Positions 53,668 through 62,943 of a stretch of 64,000 bases of DNA are shown piece after piece. The position numbers and the translations under genes were made by a program. Source of the stretch: Bradyrhizobium cenepequi (GTDB taxonomy: Bacteria; Pseudomonadota; Alphaproteobacteria; Rhizobiales; Xanthobacteraceae). Below the pieces are notes generated by a model. That model saw only the letters and a list, made by a program, of their open reading frames with translations. It searched no databases and was not told the DNA's origin. Position 1 is the stretch's first letter. Each line of letters begins with the position of its first letter. Location of the stretch: contig NZ_JAGKJI010000018.1 in NCBI RefSeq assembly GCF_020329485.1, positions 62,001 through 126,000 on the forward strand, read 5' to 3'.

Positions 53668-54630
53668 CTACGCGGCGTTGCGTCCTGGCGCCGCTCCCTG
53701 GTCGAACAGCCCTGCTTCCACGAGCGACGCCCGGATTCGCGCGATTTCCGCATCCGTTATCTTGACCAAAGGCGGCCGCACCACGGCACGAGGCAGCTTT
53801 CCAAGCAAAACCAAAGCTTCCTTCATGCGGTTATGCATATCGACGAAGGGATCAGCGTAGAACACGCGCGCCAATGGATAAATCCGATCGTTGAGCCGAC
53901 GGGCTTCTGCAAGATCGTTGGTCTGTACGGCGCGATAGAGCCTGGCTTGAAGATCGGCGATCACGCTGCCGCTGCCGGAAAGCAAGCCATTACAGCCGAG
54001 CACCAGGGAACTCAACAGCCATGCACTGTTGGTCGATAGCACGTTGACGGAGGGCTTGCGCCCCTGCAACACACGAATCTGGCTCTCGTGCTGCGGCACC
54101 AGTGGCGTCCAGTCCTTGATCGCGCGGATCGTCGGCACCTCATCGAGCAGTCGCTCCAGCGTCGCCGCCGGATAGCCCTGCCCCGTAGCCAAGGGATATT
54201 GAAACACGATCATTGGCAGATCAGACGCGTCGCGGATGGTCTTGAAATGGGCCAGCACCATCTCAGCCGATTGGCCAAGCGTGAACGGAGCCGGCGGGAA
54301 CACAAGCAGCGCCGAAGCTCCGCCGGCCTGCGCCTGCCGCGCAATCCGCGCCGCCTCCAGGCTGCCGTCTGCCCAGACACCGTGGATGATCGGCAAAGTG
54401 CTGCCGACTTCCTCGCCCGTGATCTCCATGAGGCGACGCTGCTCGTCCCTCGTGCAGGATGCAACCTCTGTGGAGTGCGCGTTGATCGTGACCGCCGACA
54501 ATCCCTGCACCGCCGCGACATCGCGCAAGTGAGCTCGGAAGCTATGCTCGTCGATCGACAGATCCTCGAGGAACGGCAGCAGCACTGCCGGGATCACACC
54601 GTGGGGCACGAAATCTTGATACCGGCCCAT
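53668..54630 (-). CDS. DapA-family lyase (dihydrodipicolinate synthase/N-acetylneuraminate lyase superfamily)
   Basis: A 320-residue class I aldolase-type protein. The Schiff-base lysine is K172 in TIRAIKDWT and the catalytic tyrosine is Y145 in VFQYPLATG. The N-terminal PAVLLPF and the NAHSTEVAS segment (where DapA has a G-x-T-GE motif) fit the superfamily but differ from true DapA, so a catabolic role on a 2-oxo acid is more likely than lysine synthesis. It lies 88 nt after livF-like on the same strand, as though it acts on the transported substrate. Confidence 0.85.
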   Translation of the reverse strand: MGRYQDFVPHGVIPAVLLPFLEDLSIDEHSFRAHLRDVAAVQGLSAVTINAHSTEVASCTRDEQRRLMEITGEEVGSTLPIIHGVWADGSLEAARIARQAQAGGASALLVFPPAPFTLGQSAEMVLAHFKTIRDASDLPMIVFQYPLATGQGYPAATLERLLDEVPTIRAIKDWTPLVPQHESQIRVLQGRKPSVNVLSTNSAWLLSSLVLGCNGLLSGSGSVIADLQARLYRAVQTNDLAEARRLNDRIYPLARVFYADPFVDMHNRMKEALVLLGKLPRAVVRPPLVKITDAEIARIRASLVEAGLFDQGAAPGRNAA

Positions 54631-54717
54631 GTGTCGTCTCCTTCTGCGGTCTCCTACAGGGTTCTACCCGTAAGCCTAGCGCTTTCCCGCCGGTCAGCCG
54701 AGTCACCCAATCCTGGT

Positions 54718-55389
54718 TTATTGGCTTGAACCGCCTTCTATCTCGCCTCTTTCGATGGTGAGGGTCACGTCGGCAAACGTCTCGAGCAGCTTCGGGTTCG
54801 ACTCCGTAATCAGCATCGTAATGTCCTTGTCCTGCGAACGAAGCCGACGAAGCGCTTCGGCGTATCGCTGCGCGAGGACAGGGGCAAGTCCCTGAAAGGG
54901 CTCGTCGAGAATGAGGAGGCGGGTACCCAGCATGAGCGCGCGACCGAGCGCGACCATCTTGCCTTGTCCGCCCGAGACCGATCCCGCCGGACGCCTGGCA
55001 AGCTCTTTCAGCTCCGGCAACACGGAGTAGGCCCGCTCCAACCTTCGTCGTGTCTCTTCCGCAGCGAGCTTCGCCACGCGACCAGGCAGAAGGATGTTTT
55101 CTTCCACGGTAAAAGCCGAAAACAGGCGGCGATCTTCAGGCGCGTAGCCCACACCCAGCAACGGCCGGCGGTGCGGCGCAATCGGCCCGAGGTCCTCGCC
55201 ATCCAGCCGCACGGCGCCGACCGCTTTCGTGAAGCCCATGATGGTGCGCACGGTCGTGGTCTTGCCGGCACCGTTGCGGCCAATGAGCGCGGCACTTACG
55301 CTGGGCCTCAACGAGAAATTGACATTGCGCAACACCGGCGCATCGGCGATCGCGACATTGACATTCTCGAAACTCAACATCGGTGTCAT
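54718..55389 (-). CDS. LivF-type ABC transporter ATPase
   Basis: A 223-residue ATP-binding subunit of a branched-chain-amino-acid-type (HAAT) importer. Walker A is GRNGAGKT (37-44); the signature motif is VSGGQGKMVALGRAL; Walker B and the catalytic glutamate lie in RLLILDEPFQGLAP. The longer open frame upstream is excluded because the ATG at 55389 gives the family start and overlaps the upstream ATPase stop (ATGA). It is the last transporter gene of the operon. Confidence 0.9.
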   Translation of the reverse strand: MTPMLSFENVNVAIADAPVLRNVNFSLRPSVSAALIGRNGAGKTTTVRTIMGFTKAVGAVRLDGEDLGPIAPHRRPLLGVGYAPEDRRLFSAFTVEENILLPGRVAKLAAEETRRRLERAYSVLPELKELARRPAGSVSGGQGKMVALGRALMLGTRLLILDEPFQGLAPVLAQRYAEALRRLRSQDKDITMLITESNPKLLETFADVTLTIERGEIEGGSSQ

Positions 55390-56129
55390 ATGCCGATCAC
55401 CTGCTCTCGGACCTTTGGGTCCATCAGAACCTCCGCCGGCGTGCCGAGCTTCTGGATCTTCCCCACGTTCCATACGGCGACACGATGGGCGTAACGCTCG
55501 ACCATGTCCATGTCGTGCTCGACAAAGACCGACGTAACCTTCTCCTTCGCGAGCGCGGCGGTGAGAATATCCATGATTTCGAGCTTCTCAGAAGAGGCCA
55601 CGCCCGAGGTCGGTTCGTCCATAAGCAACAGCTTGGGCTTCAGCGCAAGCGCAAGCGCGATATCAACCAGCTTGCGTTGCCCTTCAGGCAACTCTCGCGC
55701 CGTTCGGTCGGCATAAGACCTGACGCCGACGAGCTCCAGCAGCCGCTCCATTTCCGGCGCCTCCGGCAATCGCGAGAGAGCCTTGAAGCCTGACGGGTAT
55801 CGCTGCCGCGAGGCCGCCGCGATCAGCATGTTCTCCATGACTGTCTGATCGAGGAAAAGCTGCGGAATTTGAAAGGCGCGAGCAATGCCAAGCTTGGTGA
55901 TGCTCCGTGGAAGATGCGCAGTAATGTCGTGGCCAAGAAAAGTCACCGTACCGGCCTGCGGCCGGAGATAGCCCGTCGATATGTTGAGGAAGGTCGTCTT
56001 GCCGGCGCCGTTCGGTCCAATGATGGCGAGATTCTCTCCCTCATGGATGTCAAGGTCGATCCCGTCCGCGGCGATAATCCCGCCGAACCGGATCTTGATG
56101 TCCTTGGCGGAGAGCAGGACGTTGGCCAT
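55386..56129 (-). CDS. LivG-type ABC transporter ATPase
   Basis: A 247-residue ATPase of the same importer. Walker A is GPNGAGKT (38-45). The signature is degenerate, LPEGQRKLVDIALAL, as usual in LivG; Walker B is KLLLMDEPTSGVAS. The C-terminal HRVAVWNVGKIQKLGTPAEV is typical. It overlaps the permease gene upstream by one base and the LivF-type gene downstream by 4 nt. Confidence 0.92.
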   Translation of the reverse strand: MANVLLSAKDIKIRFGGIIAADGIDLDIHEGENLAIIGPNGAGKTTFLNISTGYLRPQAGTVTFLGHDITAHLPRSITKLGIARAFQIPQLFLDQTVMENMLIAAASRQRYPSGFKALSRLPEAPEMERLLELVGVRSYADRTARELPEGQRKLVDIALALALKPKLLLMDEPTSGVASSEKLEIMDILTAALAKEKVTSVFVEHDMDMVERYAHRVAVWNVGKIQKLGTPAEVLMDPKVREQVIGI

Positions 56130-57085
56130 CAGTGCTCCCCCTTCCTGGAGTGACTATACCGTTGCCTGAGGCCGATCAGCCCGTTTGGCGCGTAAAGGAT
56201 GATCGCGATCAGGACGACGCCGAGAATGAGCTGCCAGGAGTCCGCGAGGTGAGCGGCCGCATAGAACCGGACGCACTCGAACATCGCAGCCCCCGCAAAC
56301 GCGCCGAAAGCGTGGGCGCCGCCACCAAGGATCGCGATGAACACGAACTCGCCCGACTTGGTCCAGAAGCCGAACTCCGGTGTAGCGATCTGCTGAATCA
56401 TAGCCACTAGCGCGCCGCCGACACCGCCGAGAAATGCGGAGATCACGTAAGCTATGAGCAGCACGCGGCGAGCCGACATTCCCAGATATTCGAGCCGAGT
56501 CTCGTTCGATTTGATCGCCCGCAACATGTGCCCGAGCGGGCTCTCGAGATAGCGTTGCATGCCGCAGAATGCAGCAACTGCGATCAATAGGCTCACGTAA
56601 AGGATGACATACTGGAAGACTTCCGGCGTGAAGGAAAACCCCAGCAAGTCGGGACGCGCCACCCGGATGCCGTCTGCGCCATTGGTGTAATGGAACATCT
56701 TTTCAAGAAGCGACCACAACACCATCGAGAAGGCCAGGTTGAGCATTCCGAAGAAGATCTGGCGGTAGCGGACCACGAACAGGCCGACGATCAGGCCGAA
56801 AACGGTGGACGAGGCGCCTGCGAGCACGACATAGAGCAGGATGTCGCCACTACCGATGTATTTGCCCCAGAAGGCCGCCGTGTAGGCGCCGGCGGCGAAG
56901 AACATCGCATGTCCGAACGATACCTGCCCCGCCTGCAGCAGCAGGACGATGCCGAGCACGACGACGCCCTTGGCCAGGATCAGCGCGAACAGCGTAGCCC
57001 AGCTCGACACGAACAGCGGCGCGATCGCGCTGACCAGAAAGAAGATGACGGCGACCGCCGTGATCGGCTTGATGCGGGTCGTCAT
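56129..57085 (-). CDS. LivM-type ABC transporter permease
   Basis: A 318-residue inner-membrane permease. It has many hydrophobic helices and the family motif region GQVSFGHAMFFAAGAYTAAF near the first third. Later LRAIKSNETRLEYLGMSARR holds the cytoplasmic EAA-like loop that contacts the ATPases. The length is normal. It overlaps the LivH-type and LivG-type genes by one base each. Confidence 0.93.
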   Translation of the reverse strand: MTTRIKPITAVAVIFFLVSAIAPLFVSSWATLFALILAKGVVVLGIVLLLQAGQVSFGHAMFFAAGAYTAAFWGKYIGSGDILLYVVLAGASSTVFGLIVGLFVVRYRQIFFGMLNLAFSMVLWSLLEKMFHYTNGADGIRVARPDLLGFSFTPEVFQYVILYVSLLIAVAAFCGMQRYLESPLGHMLRAIKSNETRLEYLGMSARRVLLIAYVISAFLGGVGGALVAMIQQIATPEFGFWTKSGEFVFIAILGGGAHAFGAFAGAAMFECVRFYAAAHLADSWQLILGVVLIAIILYAPNGLIGLRQRYSHSRKGEH

Positions 57086-57984
57086 CAGATTTTTCTCACA
57101 TGGACAGCGCCGAACAGTCCGAACGGACGCACCAGAAGCACCAGCACCATCAGCAGATAGGGTACGAGAACTTCGAACTCCGGCTGGAGGTAGATGATAA
57201 AGGCGCGCGTCAGACCGATCATAAGGGCGGTGAGTGCGGCGCCTTCAATCTGCCCCAGGCCGGCAGTTGCCGCCACGGCGAAGGAGAGCACGATCATGTC
57301 GGCGCCCATCCCGGGTACGAGTGACGTCGTCGGCGAGGCAAGCGCGCCGCCGAGTGCCGCCAAACTCGCTCCGATGATGAACGTGGCGAAATAGACGCGC
57401 CTAGCGTCGATACCGATGGACGTGGAGGCCTCACGATCCTCCGTAACGGCCAGGATCACAGCCCCGGCAAGGGTGCGACGCAGGAAGTAGCGGAGGCCGA
57501 ACAGCGTCGCGAGCGCCACGACCGGCAGCAGGATGACCTGGTAGGACGTGTAGTTCACGCCGAACACGGTCACGTTCGGCAGCAGCTTCAAAGGCTCGGC
57601 TGCGAAGATCGGCTGCACGCCCCAGATCAGACGCTGCAGATTGTCCATGATCATGAAGGCTGCAAACGTGATCAAGAGCTGAAGGACATCGTCCCGTCCG
57701 TACAGCGGCCGCAGCAGAAAGCGTTCAATGAAGCCGCCGCAAACTACGCCGATCACGATCGACGCGGCCAGCAGCGCGGGATAGGTGAGCCACGGCGACA
57801 CCGGCGCAACCTTGATGCTGAATGTCGCGGCAAGATAGGCGCCAAAGGCATACAGGGAGCCGTGCGCCACGTTCACGACGCGAAGCACGCCGAAGATCAG
57901 GCTGAGCCCGACGGAAACCAAAAACACCAGGGCGGCGTAGCTGATCCCGTCGAGGACGGCCAGTATCGCGAGAGTCGAGTTCAT
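57085..57984 (-). CDS. LivH-type ABC transporter permease
   Basis: A 299-residue inner-membrane permease, partner of the LivM-type subunit. Family features: LVFLVSVGLSLIFGVLRVVN, VAHGSLYAFGAYLAA and AVTEDREASTSIGIDARRVY (the ATPase-contact loop). It follows the substrate-binding-protein gene by 54 nt and overlaps the next permease by one base. Confidence 0.93.
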   Translation of the reverse strand: MNSTLAILAVLDGISYAALVFLVSVGLSLIFGVLRVVNVAHGSLYAFGAYLAATFSIKVAPVSPWLTYPALLAASIVIGVVCGGFIERFLLRPLYGRDDVLQLLITFAAFMIMDNLQRLIWGVQPIFAAEPLKLLPNVTVFGVNYTSYQVILLPVVALATLFGLRYFLRRTLAGAVILAVTEDREASTSIGIDARRVYFATFIIGASLAALGGALASPTTSLVPGMGADMIVLSFAVAATAGLGQIEGAALTALMIGLTRAFIIYLQPEFEVLVPYLLMVLVLLVRPFGLFGAVHVRKI

Positions 57985-58038
57985 GGCGACCTTCAGGGAA
58001 GCCCGTCCCCCGGACAGCCGGAGGGCGGTAACGGAGCG

Positions 58039-59340
58039 CTATTGTTTGAAGGTCGGCACGTCCATTTTGGCGAACTCCGGCTTGAGCGTCTTGAGCCACT
58101 CGACCGACCGCACGCCCGCCGGGTTGGTGATCACCTTCGGGTCGAAGATCATCATGTTGTCGAGGAGTTTGAAGTCGTAGCCCGGAAAGGATTTAGTGAC
58201 GCCGACAAGCTGGGCTTCCAGACCCTGATTGTCCTCGGGCCTCAGCTTGACCGGCCGGCCGAAGCCGGTTGCGAACTCTGTGCCGGCCGTCGCATCCACG
58301 ACTTGCTCCCGCGTGGGCCAATTGCCGCCATTCGCCTTGATGGCTTTGTCATAAGCCGTTTGCAGCGCCTTGAATGCTTGCGCCATATGATAGACCGGAT
58401 AGATCGGCCATGCGCCCGTCTTCGCCTTGAACTCTTCGTTGAAGGCTTTGAAGGCCCGATCATTCTTCTTTTCCGGATGCAGGAACCAGTGGTCTCCCCG
58501 CGCACCGACGATCAGGCCCTCCGGCAGATCCTTGCCCAATCGCTGGATTGACGATTCTCCGATACCCAGCACGAATGTCGATTGCTGCAGCAAGCCACGT
58601 TGACCCGCCTGGCGCACCAGAGTGTCGAGGTCGCCGCCCCAGGCGGTCGTGAGCACGACGTCAGGTCGGAGTGCCAGCAAACGAGACACCTCGGTGGAAT
58701 AGTCAGGGGCACCGAACTTCGGAAACAGCTCTGCAACGACCTGGACGTCAGGTTTCATCGCCTTCAACGCAGTGGAGAATATCTCCCAGCTTTCGCGACC
58801 CCACGCGTAGTCCTGATTGACGACCGCAATCGTCTTGAAGTCGGGCTTCGTCTTGAGGAGATAGATGAGCACCGCCAGCATCTCCGGCGTGCCGTTGGCC
58901 TGAGTGCGGAAATTGTAGCGGTACTTCTTCGTCTCGAGAATGGAAGCGGCGCCGCAATCCCACATGAAGTTCATGACCTTGAGGTCTTCGGCAACCGGAA
59001 CAAGCTGATTGCAGCTACCGGAAGAGATTGCAGCGAACGTCGCGTCAACCTTCTCGTCCTGGACCATGCGGCGGTAGTTTGAAACCAGGGCCTCGCCGCC
59101 GGCACCTTCGTCGATGAAGGAGAGCTTGACCGGAACGCCACCGATACCGCCCTTCTTGTTGAGATCCTCCGCGATCATCTCCGCCGCGGCCCTTGCCGGC
59201 ACGCCGAAAACGGAAGCCGGTCCCGACAGGAATGTCGCAATACCGATCTTGATCTCCTGAGGTTTACTCTGCGCAAGAGCGGCGCCTGCAAAAATTGCAG
59301 TTGCTGCGGCCGCCGCAAGTGCGGTCTTGAAATATTGCAT
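58039..59340 (-). CDS. Substrate-binding protein of the Liv-type ABC transporter
   Basis: A 433-residue periplasmic binding protein with a signal peptide (residues 1-24, FAGAALAQ). The mature part starts IKIGIATFLSGPASVFGVPA, the usual Peripla_BP_6 opening, and has AIVNQDY-like strands (TIAVVNQDYAWGRESWEIFS). The binding-site residues cannot be read, so the substrate may be an amino acid, amide or aromatic acid. The adjacent lyase suggests a 2-oxo acid or sugar acid. GGAGGG precedes the ATG. It heads the operon. Confidence 0.9.
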   Translation of the reverse strand: MQYFKTALAAAAATAIFAGAALAQSKPQEIKIGIATFLSGPASVFGVPARAAAEMIAEDLNKKGGIGGVPVKLSFIDEGAGGEALVSNYRRMVQDEKVDATFAAISSGSCNQLVPVAEDLKVMNFMWDCGAASILETKKYRYNFRTQANGTPEMLAVLIYLLKTKPDFKTIAVVNQDYAWGRESWEIFSTALKAMKPDVQVVAELFPKFGAPDYSTEVSRLLALRPDVVLTTAWGGDLDTLVRQAGQRGLLQQSTFVLGIGESSIQRLGKDLPEGLIVGARGDHWFLHPEKKNDRAFKAFNEEFKAKTGAWPIYPVYHMAQAFKALQTAYDKAIKANGGNWPTREQVVDATAGTEFATGFGRPVKLRPEDNQGLEAQLVGVTKSFPGYDFKLLDNMMIFDPKVITNPAGVRSVEWLKTLKPEFAKMDVPTFKQ

Positions 59341-59481
59341 TGGAGGCCCTCCCTGTTTTTTCACTATTTGTATCTGGCCTGGTGGCCGTTTTTTCTTGCC
59401 GTAACGCTACTATAATTTGCGTCCTTTGCCAGCATTTACTGATCGCCTGAGAGCGCGACGTCACGTTCGTTCGCGAGGGCG

Positions 59482-60351
59482 CTACCCCAACTCAAAAGTG
59501 GTGACGCCGAATACCCGCTCCAGCCGCAATGGCGGAACAGTGCCGGTATACATGCGCGCGGTCTCGAACACTGACGCAAGCCCCAAGTCTTGCGCCAACG
59601 CCACGGCGTCGCAGTTGACGCTTGGAACATCAAGGAAGATCTCGCCGCCGCCCACGCGGGCCAGCAAAGCCGAGAGAACCATCTCGACGCTGGCGCGGTC
59701 GTCGGCGACCAGCGGGCCGATCTTGCGGCCCCTCCGGCACGGACGGATCACGCCCCAGCCGGCAAGCCCGCCGTCGCGCACGAGCGCGCAACCGACATGC
59801 CCGGGCGAGTCGATCCAGGCGCGCAGGAACGCGGTGCGCCTGGCCGGAAACACCGTCGCGTCATACGCCTCCACCGTCGCCAACGGGACGTCGGTGAGCG
59901 CGACGACATTGGCCTGCGGCGCGTCCGGTGCCGCGGCGGTGCCGCCATAACGGATGTTGGCATAAGCGAGCTCGAACCCGGACTTCCTGTAGTTTTCCTG
60001 CTGCGCCACCACCCCGTCGAGCCCGATCACACGTCGGCCAGCATGCGCGATGGCCGTATTCCACATGCGCAGACCATAGCCACGACCGCGCAAGTCTTTC
60101 CGGACGATGTAGAAGCCGAGGAAGGCGAAGCTCTCATCGTAATTGACGCAGGAGACGGTTGCGACCGGAGCGCCGTCGAGCTCGCCGATGAAGAAGCCTT
60201 CCGGGTCGGGCGCGGCAAAGCAGGCGGCGTCGGCGAGACCCGGATTCCAGCCTTCGGCCGCCGCCCAGTTCACGGCTATCGAGATTTCGTCCGGCCGCAT
60301 CGTGCGGATGCGCAGGTTCTCTGTGGAGGGCGATCGTGCCGATGGACTCAT
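59482..60351 (-). CDS. GNAT-family N-acetyltransferase
   Basis: A 289-residue acetyltransferase. The N-terminal GNAT domain holds GFYIVRKDLRGRGYGLRMWN, with the acetyl-CoA-binding R-G-x-G-x-G loop. The C-terminal half (about 150-285) forms a second, diverged GNAT-like domain (ARVGGGEIFLDVPSVN). Such two-domain proteins are common, but the acceptor is unknown. The ATG at 60351 starts MSPSARSPSTENLRIRTM. Confidence 0.88.
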   Translation of the reverse strand: MSPSARSPSTENLRIRTMRPDEISIAVNWAAAEGWNPGLADAACFAAPDPEGFFIGELDGAPVATVSCVNYDESFAFLGFYIVRKDLRGRGYGLRMWNTAIAHAGRRVIGLDGVVAQQENYRKSGFELAYANIRYGGTAAAPDAPQANVVALTDVPLATVEAYDATVFPARRTAFLRAWIDSPGHVGCALVRDGGLAGWGVIRPCRRGRKIGPLVADDRASVEMVLSALLARVGGGEIFLDVPSVNCDAVALAQDLGLASVFETARMYTGTVPPLRLERVFGVTTFELG

Positions 60352-60467
60352 GAACCGATATCACCACGAGCGAGTGGTCCCCGGCAAATGAAGAAACGCC
60401 GCGGCGGTGGCGCCCAGGATCCGCCAGCTTGCGTAGGATTCTGCTGAGCAGGATAAGCGTGGGAGTT

Positions 60468-61460
60468 TCAAATGTTCCAGCGGTCACCCAGCTGGGGCCG
60501 TCCGATCCAGGCCCTGTTAAGACAGCGGGTTGCCCAGCCGGGCCGCGGTCTTCCCTGTAGTCGAGCCTGAGCTTCGTGGTAGGGACCGACGTAGCGAAGC
60601 CGGGCGGGCATTGCGGAGTACAGGCGTCGTATACGTGCAAGCGCACGTTCTGCGGCGTTCCTGTCCCGTTCGTCGAATGCAAGTCCGAAGCACGTGCGAA
60701 GGCGGTCGGGCAGCAGCTCGGTGCTCAGGGCTTGATACCATCGCGGTATGCGCAACCATGGTCGTCCGCCGGCGAAGATCTGTCCCGCCACCTCGCGTGC
60801 GGTGTCCGTGACCGACAATGTGCCCGATTGCATCATGGCCTCGTTGTAGGCCACAAATGACTCCCAATCGGCCGACAAGTCAGTCGGCTTGAGCCCGAAC
60901 AACGCCCCAAACAGCTGGCTTTCGGCCCAATACCGCTCGCGCTCCTCGGCCGAGAGCGGAGGCAGGATCATGTCATGCACCATGAGAGCGGTCTCGACGA
61001 GAGTCGCGTGAACCCAGCGCAACGCTGCGACCTCATTGGCGCAATAGGGCGAGCCACTCGCGAACGGACCGATGGCTTCGGGCAAGTGGCCGACGATCGT
61101 GGCATGGCGACGGTGCAGATGTCGGGCAGCAGCAAGAGCGTTGTCCAGCGAGCCGAACACCATTGTGAACACGACGTCAAAGGTTCGATGAAAACGACCG
61201 ATTGGGTCTGCAAAAGTCCGGGAATGCTCGGCCACGGCGGCGGCGACCCACGGATGCGCCAACTGAAGGAGCAAGGCGCGACCGGCGCCCAAAAAGATGA
61301 CGGCTTCCCTGTCGATCCTCCAGGTCATCGAGGCTGGACCAAAAATTCCCTCGGCAGATCCGGCAGCCTGAACCCGCACGAAATCCAGAGCAGCCTCCAA
61401 TTCGCTTGCGGAGACCAATGCGTACCTTTCCAAGTGGGAATGACAGCTATTGCAGCGCAC
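60468..61460 (-). CDS. MpaB/DUF2236-family protein (possible oxygenase)
   Basis: About 330 residues (316 if the start is TTG at 61418). Family features: IDREAVIFLGAGRALLLQLA, AHPWVAAAVAEHS, and the histidine-rich motif AALRWVHATLVETALMVHD. DUF2236 proteins include haem-dependent latex-clearing enzymes and the fungal MpaB, so an oxidative role is plausible. The GTG at 61460 is the furthest in-frame start. TTG 61418 has GGAAAGG 6 nt before it and may be the real one. Confidence 0.8.
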   Translation of the reverse strand: MRCNSCHSHLERYALVSASELEAALDFVRVQAAGSAEGIFGPASMTWRIDREAVIFLGAGRALLLQLAHPWVAAAVAEHSRTFADPIGRFHRTFDVVFTMVFGSLDNALAAARHLHRRHATIVGHLPEAIGPFASGSPYCANEVAALRWVHATLVETALMVHDMILPPLSAEERERYWAESQLFGALFGLKPTDLSADWESFVAYNEAMMQSGTLSVTDTAREVAGQIFAGGRPWLRIPRWYQALSTELLPDRLRTCFGLAFDERDRNAAERALARIRRLYSAMPARLRYVGPYHEAQARLQGRPRPGWATRCLNRAWIGRPQLGDRWNI

Positions 61461-61478
61461 TGCATAGTCTATCGCAAG

Positions 61479-61601
61479 TCAGCAGGCCGAAGCCAACTTA
61501 ATGCGTCCAAGCGTCTTGAGCGTCCGGGTCAGCATCTGCTGCGAGATGCCGGCGACGTGGCGCTTGATGTCGTTGAAGCGCGGCGGTCCGTCCTCAGGGC
61601 A
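61479..61601 (-). pseudogene. Fragment of an HxlR-family regulator
   Basis: A short minus-strand frame of about 40 codons reads GPPRFNDIKRHVAGISQQML then TRTLKTLGRIKLASAC and stops. This is the recognition-helix part of an HxlR domain with nothing before or after it. It abuts the epoxide-hydrolase-like gene (stop at 61605) and has no start. A decayed remnant. Confidence 0.65.
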
Positions 61602-61604
61602 TCT

Positions 61605-62558
61605 TCAAAGCTCCGCCAGGAAGCGCTCCAGCGCCGCGTTGGTCTCGGCTGGCGCTTCCTGCTGCACCCAGTGCCCGATGCCTGGAAGGATGACCGACCC
61701 GCGAAAGTCGGTGCAGCCGATGGCGGGGTTCGCATAGAGATCCATGCCGGGCACGAAGGCGCGAACCGCGTCGCGCTCGCCGGCCACAAAATACGAGGGT
61801 TGCGTCACCGGCTTTCCGGCAAACTCCTCCAGCTCCTGAAAATCGATATTCTGCGCGCGGTAGCGATTGAGCGGCCCGCGGAAGCCGCCGGTGCGAAATG
61901 CGTCGACATAGACCTGCAAGTCGTTCTCGCTCATCCAGTCCGGAAACGGCTGCGGATCGATCATCCCATCGAGCAATTTCGCATCGACAGGCTTGTGTTC
62001 GAGCCACTTGTTGAGCGGCGCGCCGCCTGAGATGGCGAAATAGAGCTTTCGCAAAGCGACGGGGATGTCGGCCTCAAGCTCTTTCTCCGCTACGCCTTCG
62101 TCCTGGAAATAGATTTGATAGAAGAAGCGATCCTTGTAGGCGGCTTTGATGGCATCAAGAAAAGCGACAGGTCGTCTGGGGATGTACGGGACACTCAAAC
62201 CGGCGACAGCCGTCACCTTGTTCGGGTAGAGCAGCGCCGTGTTCCAAACGATCGGGGCGCCCCAATCGTGACCGAACAGGATCGCCTTGCCGTCGCCCAA
62301 TTGATCGATCACGGCGGCGACGTCGGATGCCAGATTGCGGATGGTGTAGGCGGCAATCTCCTGCGGCTTTGAGCTCTGCCCATAGCCACGGACATCAAGC
62401 GCCGCCACCGCGTAACCGCGCTTCGAGAAATGACCGATCTGGTGACGCCACGAGTACCAAAGCTCGGGAAAGCCGTGAACGCAGACGATCAGCGGACCGC
62501 GCCCGGCGACGGCGACGGTCAGGTTGATCGATCCGTTCCGCACTGTGGTGAGATCCAT
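61605..62558 (-). CDS. Epoxide-hydrolase-like alpha/beta hydrolase
   Basis: A 317-residue alpha/beta hydrolase. The oxyanion motif is VCVHGFPELWYSWRHQI, the nucleophile is D98 in LFGHDWGAPIVWNTAL, and the catalytic histidine lies near residue 295 in PGIGHWVQQE. The aspartate nucleophile and the HGFPE motif point to soluble epoxide hydrolases. It could open epoxides made by P450 chemistry, but it is not linked to the P450 genes. Confidence 0.88.
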   Translation of the reverse strand: MDLTTVRNGSINLTVAVAGRGPLIVCVHGFPELWYSWRHQIGHFSKRGYAVAALDVRGYGQSSKPQEIAAYTIRNLASDVAAVIDQLGDGKAILFGHDWGAPIVWNTALLYPNKVTAVAGLSVPYIPRRPVAFLDAIKAAYKDRFFYQIYFQDEGVAEKELEADIPVALRKLYFAISGGAPLNKWLEHKPVDAKLLDGMIDPQPFPDWMSENDLQVYVDAFRTGGFRGPLNRYRAQNIDFQELEEFAGKPVTQPSYFVAGERDAVRAFVPGMDLYANPAIGCTDFRGSVILPGIGHWVQQEAPAETNAALERFLAEL

Positions 62559-62720
62559 GGCGTCCTCGCAGGGTTTTCCGTTTCCAGTTGTTACTTTTGC
62601 TCAAGCTCGTGCGGATGGAAAGGCGCGGATGACCGAACACGGCTACATCTGTAACGAGGCGCCACGCGGACGGTCCTCTTGCGTGAGGGGATAGTGTGCA
62701 GCGTGCGGCTCTCTCGCTGT

Positions 62721-62841
62721 CGTCCCGGGCTTGACCCGGGACCCATAACCACAGGCGTTAGTAGTGAGCTCCGCTGCAACTGCTTGCTCGCGCCACAACA
62801 ACTCCCTGTGGTTATGGGTCCCCGCTTTCGCCGGGGACGAC
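62721..62841. repeat. Two head-to-head copies of a palindromic repeat, family F
   Basis: The left unit starts CGTCCCGGGCTTGACCCGGG (62721); the right unit ends CGCTTTCGCCGGGGACGACG (62822-62841). Arms GGGACCCATAACCACAG (62738-62754) and CTGTGGTTATGGGTCCC (62806-62822) are perfectly complementary. No gene is seen from 62559 to 62943. Confidence 0.8.
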
Positions 62842-62943
62842 GCGTGTTGTTTGTGGCGAGAGCGCAGCTTATCGCCCTGTCGATTGTTCCCCCTCATTCG
62901 AGGAGCAAACGCTGCGCGAGAGTATGAGTTGCGCCACCGGCGC

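Noticed and set aside
41416..62841. Repeated palindromes as a CRISPR array
   Set aside because: The repeats are scattered, not regularly spaced, and no cas genes are present.
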